DNA from: Planctomycetota bacterium
GTDB taxonomy: Bacteria > Planctomycetota > Phycisphaerae > Phycisphaerales > Phycisphaeraceae
Length of the DNA stretch: 34,621 bases
Reading direction: 5' to 3'
NCBI GenBank assembly: GCA_021413865.1
Contig: JAIOPN010000054.1
Location: 1-34,621, forward strand
Shown in pieces: positions 29,741-34,621 of the stretch. Position 1 is the stretch's first letter. Each line of letters opens with the position of its first letter. The position numbers and the translations under genes are program-made. Below the pieces are notes generated by a model, which did no database searches, had not been told where the DNA came from, and saw nothing but the letters and a program-made list of their open reading frames with translations.

Positions 29741-31078
29741 ATGATTCAATCGGTCGGCAACTCGAAACGGTGGTGGTCCTGGCGGCCCTGGGGGCGTTCC
29801 GGCTGTGAGTCGTCGGCGCTGGTCCCCGTGGTCGTCGAGCACTTCTCCCGCACCAACGCCGAGTACCAGCGCATCCGCTCGCAGACCTCCTCCAACGGCC
29901 ATCCCGGCCTGGTCGATTTCCTCTTCGCCGACCCCGACTCGCCCCACTCCCCCGAGACCGTCTTCGACCGCCTCCGCTGGGGTGGCCTCTTCATCTACGT
30001 CACCAGCCGCGCCCAGGACGCCGCCGTCTGCGCCCAGCAATTCCGCGCCGGGCGAGGCTTCGTCATCGAGACCCAGCCCACCTCCATCCGCGCCGACGAG
30101 CACCGCCTCTTCCGACGGGCCAGAAGGGCGCATTACTTCATCGCACGCAAGATCGACCTCATCCAGATCGGCCAGACCACCGACCGCTTCACCTACCACG
30201 TCTATCTCACCAAGCGCCCCGACCCAGAGCAGGGCTGGGTCGTCTGCAAGGAAATCCCCGACACCGACAAGGTCATCACCCGCCTCCGCGAACGCTTCCC
30301 CGAGGCCACCGAGGAGATGATCACCAAGAACGCCCGCAAGCTCGTCGAAAAGGTCTTTCCCGTCTTCCTCACCCGCGAGGCCGCCTTCCTCCGCATCCTC
30401 CAGCGCGACCTGCCCCCCGAGTTCCAGAACCGCCTGCCCAAGCTCTACGAATACGAAAAAGACGCCAACGGCTTCGTCAAACGCATGTACATCCAGTGGC
30501 TCCGCAACGGCGGTTGGCCCATCACGCAGATCGAGTTCGCCAAGCAGTCCGCCAAGCTCCTGGAAATCCTCCACGAACGCATCGGCGTCATGCACCTGGA
30601 CCTCCGGCTGGACAACTTCGTCATCACCAAAGACGGCGTGGGGTTCGTCGACTTTGGCTCGGCCGTCCGCGTCGGCGAGGACCTCACGCAGAGCCCCATG
30701 CTCGCCCGCCTCTTCGACGAGATGATGACCACCTCGCAGATCCAGCGCGACCTGGGCCGGATGAAAAAAACCGGCCGCGTCACGTCCAAACTCTTCTGCG
30801 ACAACCACGAGAAGGTCGACAAGGCCGTCGACCTCTTCTACCTCGCCATGCAGATGAACGATCCGCACGCCAACCCCGACTTCGTGGACCTGGTCGAGTT
30901 CCACCGCGGCAGCGAGGAGACCCGCCTGCTCGCCACGCTCACCCGCGAAATCCTCCAGCCCACCGACCCGCAGAACCCCGCCTACCGCACGGCGACCGAC
31001 ATCCTCAACGGCATCGAGCGCGTCGAGGCGGAACTCAAACACCTCGCCCCCACGCCGGCCGCAGTTCCCGCGGCATGA
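29741..31078 (+). CDS. Protein-kinase-like protein with methyltransferase-like N-terminus
   Basis: The product has 445 residues from the ATG at 29741; a GTG six bases earlier is also possible. The N-terminal 110 residues include VDFLFADPDSPHSPETVFDRLRWGGLFIYV, split at about 58-88, a layout resembling the end of an SAM-dependent methyltransferase fold, but the glycine loop is absent. From about residue 140 comes a kinase: a short N-lobe with VVCKE as the ATP lysine, a helix with REAAFLRIL, a hinge, then H-L-D-L-R-L-D-N (catalytic loop, about 286-293) and DFGSA (about 305-309). All catalytic residues of a small-molecule or LPS-type kinase are present. Substrate unknown. It is not fused to a sensor and has no membrane segment. 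Confidence 0.82.
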   Translation: MIQSVGNSKRWWSWRPWGRSGCESSALVPVVVEHFSRTNAEYQRIRSQTSSNGHPGLVDFLFADPDSPHSPETVFDRLRWGGLFIYVTSRAQDAAVCAQQFRAGRGFVIETQPTSIRADEHRLFRRARRAHYFIARKIDLIQIGQTTDRFTYHVYLTKRPDPEQGWVVCKEIPDTDKVITRLRERFPEATEEMITKNARKLVEKVFPVFLTREAAFLRILQRDLPPEFQNRLPKLYEYEKDANGFVKRMYIQWLRNGGWPITQIEFAKQSAKLLEILHERIGVMHLDLRLDNFVITKDGVGFVDFGSAVRVGEDLTQSPMLARLFDEMMTTSQIQRDLGRMKKTGRVTSKLFCDNHEKVDKAVDLFYLAMQMNDPHANPDFVDLVEFHRGSEETRLLATLTREILQPTDPQNPAYRTATDILNGIERVEAELKHLAPTPAAVPAA

Positions 31079-31085
31079 CCGCCCG

Positions 31086-31105
31086 CCGCTCGCGGCTTAG
31101 CGTCC
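31086..31105 (+). repeat. Stop-proximal repeat, copy after the kinase-like gene
   Basis: CCGCTCGCGGCTTAGCGTCC starts 7 bases past the stop of the kinase-like gene, in the sense direction, followed by TCTCTTCTCC. It is identical over its 20 bases to the copy read from the minus strand at 16561-16580. Confidence 0.75.
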
Positions 31106-31123
31106 TCTCTTCTCCCCGCCACG

Positions 31124-31152
31124 CCCGATGACGAGTCCGCGAGTCGTCGGGG
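31124..31152 (+). repeat. Bulged hairpin with GTCCGCGAG loop
   Basis: CCCGA-(TG)-ACGA pairs with TCGTCGGGG around GTCCGCGAG. The loop sequence recurs at 6754-6762 and, on the minus strand with AAG, in the element after galK. A long pyrimidine tract follows to the start of the DapA-family gene. Confidence 0.5.
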
Positions 31153-31212
31153 TCCCCTCCTCTCCCCCCTTCCCCTTTGCATCCCCTTTCTTTTTGCGTT
31201 TGAATTCCCCCC

Positions 31213-32127
31213 ATGCCCCACCACCCCGAACTCCAGCACGCCCTCGCCTCGCCCATACCCTCCATCCGCACCCCCTTCCTCCGCGACGGGGCCATCAACT
31301 ACCCCGGCCTGCGCGACTATGTCGAACGCTGCATCGCCCACGGCGCCCAAGCCCTCATGCTCACCTACGGCGACAGCCTCTTCTCCCTCCTCACCGACGC
31401 CGAGCTCGCCGACGTCACCCGCGCCGTCGTCGAGCAGGCGTGTGGCCGCGCGAAAATCATCGCCGCCGACCGCCAGTGGTGGACCGGTAAATGCGTCGAG
31501 TGGGCGAAGTTCTGCCGCGAGATCGGCGCCGACATCGTGATGGTCTATCCGCCCGACTGGGTGCAGTCCTGCACCATCGAAACCCTCGCGGACCACTACA
31601 CCGCCGTCTCCCGCGAGCTGCCCGTCATGCTCGTCACCATCGCGCTCATCAAGCGTGACGAGGAGTTCCGCATGGAGCTTGTCCGCAGGCTCTACGAAAA
31701 CTCCCCCGGCGTGGTCTCGGTGAAGGACGACATCTGCGGCCCGTTCGGCCAGCGCATGGCCGCCGCCGTCCACGACCGCTGGACCGTGATCGCCGGCGGC
31801 ACCAAACAAATCCACTTCGACCTCGCCCCGCACGGCTGCCGCGGCCACCTCTCCACGCTCCTCGTTTACAAGCCCGACATCGCCCGCCGCTACTGGTCCG
31901 CCGTCACCGCCGGCGACACGGCCGCCGCGAAAAAAATCGTGGACGACTACGACATCCCCATGTTCGCCGCCATGTCCGCCCTCCCCGGCTCCTTCGACGC
32001 CGGCATGCACGCTTGGTCCGAGCTCGCAGGCATCCACCCGCGCTGGCGCCGTGCCCCCTACTACAACCTCACCGACGCCGAAATGAACTCCTTCGCCGCC
32101 CAACTCGAGAAACTCAACCTCCTGTAA
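31213..32127 (+). CDS. DapA/NanA-family class I aldolase, atypical
   Basis: The product has 304 residues, the usual size for the TIM-barrel dihydrodipicolinate synthase/N-acetylneuraminate lyase family, which forms an imine with pyruvate. The Schiff-base lysine is K171 in GVVSVKDD. Two other hallmarks differ: the GTTGE pocket loop is TYGDS (51-55), and the strand before the catalytic site is VTIALIKRD, without the Tyr of the usual Y-N-x-P motif. Catalysis could still proceed, but the substrate is probably not the lysine-pathway one. The upstream region holds the stop-proximal repeat and a CT-rich tract, and no Shine-Dalgarno is visible before the ATG. The next gene in the same direction encodes a dioxygenase. 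Confidence 0.88.
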   Translation: MPHHPELQHALASPIPSIRTPFLRDGAINYPGLRDYVERCIAHGAQALMLTYGDSLFSLLTDAELADVTRAVVEQACGRAKIIAADRQWWTGKCVEWAKFCREIGADIVMVYPPDWVQSCTIETLADHYTAVSRELPVMLVTIALIKRDEEFRMELVRRLYENSPGVVSVKDDICGPFGQRMAAAVHDRWTVIAGGTKQIHFDLAPHGCRGHLSTLLVYKPDIARRYWSAVTAGDTAAAKKIVDDYDIPMFAAMSALPGSFDAGMHAWSELAGIHPRWRRAPYYNLTDAEMNSFAAQLEKLNLL

Positions 32128-32143
32128 AATCCCCCGTCCCCCG

Positions 32144-32163
32144 CCGCTTGCGGCTTAGCGTCC
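32144..32163 (+). repeat. Stop-proximal repeat, copy after the DapA-family gene
   Basis: CCGCTTGCGGCTTAGCGTCC starts 16 bases past the stop in the sense direction, followed by CCTCTGCTCTTC. It differs from the 31086 copy only in T for C at one position. The first 17 bases are identical to those inside the signal-peptide codons at 12648. Confidence 0.75.
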
Positions 32164-32214
32164 CCTCTGCTCTTCTTTCCCTTTTCATCCACTCACCCAA
32201 CCCGAACCACTCCC

Positions 32215-32952
32215 ATGCCCAACCTCGGCCAACCCCACCTCACCCGCCTCGAACACCTCAACCGCTACGGCTACTACACCGACCACGACCTCTTCACCCC
32301 CGACCACCTCGGCCGCCTCCGCGACGCCCTCGCCCGCCTGCAGCGCGACGCCAAGCCCGAGTACGACCACGCCCACCAGACCTATTTCCCCAACATCATC
32401 GAGTTCGACGACGCCTTCGCCGAGGTCCTCGACAACACCAGGCTCCTCGAAGGCCTCTTCGAGGTCATCGGCCCCGACGTCCAGCTCTACGCCAACGAGG
32501 TCCTCGTCTCCAAGCCCACCGGCAAGGCGCTGGGCTGGCACCGCGACAAGATGAGCATCGGCAAGCACTGCCCCAACATGTTCCTCAAGGTCTGCCTCTA
32601 CGTGGACGAGCTCACCATCGACGCCGGCCCCACCGGCGTCGTCCCCGAGAGCCACTTCGACATCTACAAGGGCGAGGAGTTCTACCCCCACAAGATCGAC
32701 TTCCTCGCCAAGCCCGGCTCCATGCTCGCCTTCGCCGCCAGCACCATGCACCGCGCCGGCCTGCACGTCGAGGGCAAGCCGCCACGCCCCGCCATGTTCT
32801 TCGTCTTCATCCCCTGGTGGATCAAACAGGCCGTGTACTACACCGGCCACAAGTGCCAGAAACTCATCGACACCGCCTCGCCGATGCGGCTGCAACTCCT
32901 GGGCGTGCAGATGCGGCCGGGGATTTCGATGGATAGTTTTACGAGCGTGTGA
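32215..32952 (+). CDS. Phytanoyl-CoA dioxygenase (PhyH) family protein
   Basis: The product has 245 residues. The 2-oxoglutarate/Fe(II) dioxygenase facial triad is visible as WHRDK (H109, D111) and MHRAG (H179), with R191 in KPPRPAMFFVF as a likely 2-oxoglutarate contact. GWHRDKMSIG and PGSMLAFAASTMHRAGLH are typical of PhyH-type enzymes. These hydroxylate diverse small molecules, and phytanoyl-CoA need not be the substrate here. No signal peptide. The gene follows the DapA-family aldolase gene by 87 bases, and the region before it contains the repeat and a pyrimidine-rich tract instead of a Shine-Dalgarno. Pairing with the aldolase suggests a common small-molecule pathway. Confidence 0.9.
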   Translation: MPNLGQPHLTRLEHLNRYGYYTDHDLFTPDHLGRLRDALARLQRDAKPEYDHAHQTYFPNIIEFDDAFAEVLDNTRLLEGLFEVIGPDVQLYANEVLVSKPTGKALGWHRDKMSIGKHCPNMFLKVCLYVDELTIDAGPTGVVPESHFDIYKGEEFYPHKIDFLAKPGSMLAFAASTMHRAGLHVEGKPPRPAMFFVFIPWWIKQAVYYTGHKCQKLIDTASPMRLQLLGVQMRPGISMDSFTSV

Positions 32953-33000
32953 TCCGTTCGGTCATTTCCAACCTCCGAGCCGGCGGCCATTGCTTTAGGC

Positions 33001-33006
33001 TAGAAT
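33001..33006 (+). promoter_or_regulatory. -10 box candidate for the methyltransferase gene, possibly leaderless
   Basis: TAGAAT ends only seven bases before the ATG at 33014, so transcription could begin at or within a base or two of the start codon. There is no ribosome-binding site in that gap. A leaderless mRNA is plausible. Confidence 0.4.
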
Positions 33007-33013
33007 CGTCATC

Positions 33014-33862
33014 ATGACCCGCTTGGCAGAACAACCTCTCTTCGACATTCGTCCAAAGGGCTGCGCCGTCCATGTCGGTGATGCGTTGGCCATTCTGCCA
33101 ACTCTCCCCGAAAATGAGTTTCGCTGCTGCGTTACGAGCCCGCCGTATTGGGGGTTGCGTGATTACGGAATCACAGGACAGATCGGCGCGGAAGAAAGTC
33201 TGGATGAGTACGTCACGAACCTTGTCGGTGTTTTCCGTGAGGTTCGACGGGTGCTCGCGGACGATGGAACCTTGTGGTTGAACCTCGGGGATTCCTACAC
33301 CAGTGGCAACCGGCGATGGAGGGAAACGGATCGCAAAAACCCTGCCCGCGCGATGTCGTATCGGCCACCCACCCCGCGCGGCCTCAAGCCCAAGGATTTG
33401 GTCGGTGTGCCGTGGCGGGTCGCATTTGCGCTCCAGGCCGATGGGTGGTATCTGCGCTCAGACATCATCTGGCATAAACCCAACTGCCAGCCCGAGTCCG
33501 TCAAGGATCGCCCCACGCGCAGCCACGAATACGTGTTCCTCCTGACAAAATCCGAGGAGTATCACTACGACCACGAGGCGGTCCGCGAGATTGCTGACAT
33601 CCCGGGACAGCGCCGTAATCGACGCACTGTTTGGTCAATTAATACCGAGCCGTTTAGCGGTGCCCATTTCGCCACCTTCCCCACCGCGCTGGTCGAACCC
33701 TGCGTCCTCGCGGGCACCACGAAAGGCGATCAGGTTCTCGACCCATTTTTCGGCTCAGGAACGGTCGGCCAGGTGTGCCTCAGGCTCAAACGCCGTTTCA
33801 CCGGGATCGAACTTAAGCAGGAATACGCCAACATCGCATTCAAGCGGTTGGGCTGGGAGTGA
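33014..33862 (+). CDS. Site-specific DNA methyltransferase, N4-cytosine type (XcyI/Cfr9I-like)
   Basis: The product has 282 residues. The catalytic motif is TSPPYW (41-46), as in N4-cytosine and some N6-adenine enzymes. The SAM-binding motif VLDPFFGSGT lies at 241-250, so the order is catalytic motif, target region, then SAM site (beta class). The segments GLRDYG...GQIG, LADDGTLWLNLGDSY, and WHKPNCQPESVKDRPTRSHEYVFLLTKS match the CCCGGG-specific methyltransferases of the XcyI/Cfr9I group as I recall them. The product would be m4C in the host recognition site. Base composition is less GC-rich than the neighbouring chromosome, consistent with recent transfer. The next gene, six bases on, is the probable cognate restriction enzyme. 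Confidence 0.9.
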   Translation: MTRLAEQPLFDIRPKGCAVHVGDALAILPTLPENEFRCCVTSPPYWGLRDYGITGQIGAEESLDEYVTNLVGVFREVRRVLADDGTLWLNLGDSYTSGNRRWRETDRKNPARAMSYRPPTPRGLKPKDLVGVPWRVAFALQADGWYLRSDIIWHKPNCQPESVKDRPTRSHEYVFLLTKSEEYHYDHEAVREIADIPGQRRNRRTVWSINTEPFSGAHFATFPTALVEPCVLAGTTKGDQVLDPFFGSGTVGQVCLRLKRRFTGIELKQEYANIAFKRLGWE

Positions 33863-33868
33863 GCACGG

Positions 33869-34507
33869 ATGCCCGCCAAACCACAACCGATATTTCCCAC
33901 GCTCACACCAAGCCTCCAGATTTCATTCTCACAACGCCTCGCGATATTGCGCGGCGAATATCTCGCCGAGGCATTATCCAGAGCGGTTGATCAATGCGAC
34001 CTCGAACAACTTGACGGCGAGCTCCGAAAGCTTGTTCCACTGAAAACTCTCCGACGTCTTGCCTCGACAGGATTACGCGGCGAATTGTTCTTTCCCGTGC
34101 CTTTGCTCCTGCGAACCGCTCCCCGGCTGTTGGGCTACTACCGGCTCTTTATGGGGTTCTCCCAGAAAGAGTTTTACAACAAGGGGCCATTCGGCCGCTT
34201 CCGACGCCTCGAAGAAGACGGGATCGTTCTCGAACCTTTGGCTGACCTCCTTTTCCCTTTGTGCATGAGCCTGATCGCCTCGGCGGCCCAACTCGTTGAT
34301 TCAATGCAACAACCGTCCCCGACAACCCTGCACGACCTACAGCTGTTGACCTTGGGCGCACAACTTCGCGGCAGCAAGCTAAACCAACTCGGACAGGACG
34401 CGACCAAAGCGGTCTTCGACCTCCTCAAAGAGATTGCGCGTGGCCCCACTACGCAGGTCACGGCACGCCGTATCAGCATCACTAGAGCATTCCTATTCCG
34501 TCTGTAG
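33869..34507 (+). CDS. XcyI-type restriction endonuclease, C-terminal part apparently lost
   Basis: The product has 212 residues. The segments PVPLLLRTAPRLLGYYRLFMGFSQKEFY (split, about 77-103) and LHDLQLLTLGAQLRGSKLNQLG (about 154-175) are characteristic of RE_XcyI-type enzymes, as I recall the family; full-length members are about 300 residues or more, with their catalytic (D...E-x-K) part in the last third. Here the reading frame ends after ARRISITRAFLFRL, and an IS630-like transposase runs in from the other side, overlapping the last bases. A TA at 34483-34484, the target dinucleotide of such elements, matches the point where the family resemblance stops (residue 205). So the enzyme probably lacks its catalytic domain. 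The methyltransferase immediately upstream looks intact. Confidence 0.75.
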   Translation: MPAKPQPIFPTLTPSLQISFSQRLAILRGEYLAEALSRAVDQCDLEQLDGELRKLVPLKTLRRLASTGLRGELFFPVPLLLRTAPRLLGYYRLFMGFSQKEFYNKGPFGRFRRLEEDGIVLEPLADLLFPLCMSLIASAAQLVDSMQQPSPTTLHDLQLLTLGAQLRGSKLNQLGQDATKAVFDLLKEIARGPTTQVTARRISITRAFLFRL

Positions 34508-34621
34508 CGTATACCCGCAGTGGCGGAAGCAGTTCATCGCGTCTGAAGCCGTCACGCGGTCCAGCACGCCCTGCATCGCCGACCACAGGGCCTCACCGGT
34601 CCGGCAGGCCAGCGAGCGCAG
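34485..34621 (-). mobile_element. Partial IS630-like insertion sequence (3' end)
   Basis: The window ends within an element whose transposase enters from the right on the minus strand. The outer end is proposed just after the TA at 34483-34484. The inverted terminal repeat cannot be confirmed because the other end lies outside the window. Confidence 0.6.
34493..34621 (-). CDS. IS630-family transposase, C-terminal fragment
   Basis: The frame is open from the window edge to a TAG at 34493-34495, giving 42 residues. It reads LRSLACRTGEALWSAMQ and ends TASDAMNCFRHCGYTLQTE. The closing W/F-F-x-H-C-G-Y pattern is the C-terminal signature of IS630 (DDE_3) transposases as I know them (for example ...NWFAHCGY...). 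The catalytic DDE residues lie outside the window. The stop overlaps the restriction-enzyme frame on the other strand by 15 bases. Confidence 0.75.
   Translation of the reverse strand: MRSLACRTGEALWSAMQGVLDRVTASDAMNCFRHCGYTLQTE

Noticed and set aside
29648-31042. A 464-codon minus-strand frame opposite the kinase-like gene
   Set aside because: Composition is Gly/Glu/Val/Asp-rich shadow sequence. The sense strand has full kinase motifs.
1-34621. CRISPR array
   Set aside because: The repeats found are few, palindromic and unevenly spaced, with no regular direct repeat and spacer pattern and no cas gene.

Overview
The window is GC-rich, densely coded bacterial DNA, most likely from a planctomycete (Planctomycetota, plausibly Phycisphaerae). 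The best pointer is the protein at 2906-4498. It opens with a short basic stretch and GLEPLERRALLAADLSG, the N-terminal signature of planctomycete surface proteins, followed by CARDB-like repeats. The sialidase, heparinase, ceramidase-like and many uncharacterised membrane genes fit that phylum. The phylum call is inference; no rRNA gene is present.

Layout. 1-513 is the 3' end of purM. 553-6087 holds two polytopic membrane proteins, a duplicated membrane protein that may carry PH-like domains, and the LEPR surface protein. 6231-7043 holds a metallophosphoesterase and a tRNA-Asp with its own promoter. Just behind the tRNA lies an AT-richer patch with a DUF3800 gene (7172-7858). 7914-12015 is a polysaccharide-type cluster (sialidase-like, heparinase II/III-like, alpha/beta esterase) whose products lack visible signal peptides. 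12080-15330 is a co-directional copper-type module: small His/Cys-rich secreted protein, TolC-family lipoprotein, Tat-exported multicopper oxidase. 15339-18320 (minus strand) holds a deoxyhypusine-synthase-like protein, KDPG aldolase, a small membrane protein and a conserved unknown. 18570-21688 (plus strand) holds a HEAT-repeat protein, a one-TM protein and a CYTH protein. 21715-23891 (minus) holds D-amino-acid aminotransferase and galactokinase. 24233-26376 holds a PGRP-type amidase lipoprotein and a WYL regulator. 26727-28068 (minus) is a dehydratase-ACP-dehydratase operon. 28268-32952 (plus) holds a ceramidase-like protein, a protein-kinase-like protein with a methyltransferase-like N-terminus, a DapA-family aldolase and a PhyH dioxygenase. 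33014-34621 is a foreign block: an m4C-type DNA methyltransferase, an apparently truncated XcyI-type restriction enzyme, and the 3' end of an IS630-like transposase.

The least expected content is between the genes. Several families of small palindromic elements recur in patterned places. Two double-hairpin elements (23942-24056 and 28147-28223) share inner ends TTCTTCGA / CAACAAGAA and both sit in divergent promoter regions. The 20-mer CCGCTYGCGGCTTAGCGTCC occurs three times, each within 2-16 nt after a stop codon and in the sense orientation. A fourth 17-base copy is buried in the signal-peptide codons of the TolC lipoprotein. A hairpin with a 9-bp flanking direct repeat abuts the galK stop, and a palindrome made of rare codons lies in frame in the sialidase gene. 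Probable -10 boxes (TATAAT, TAGAAT, TACAAT) with weak -35 boxes precede several genes.
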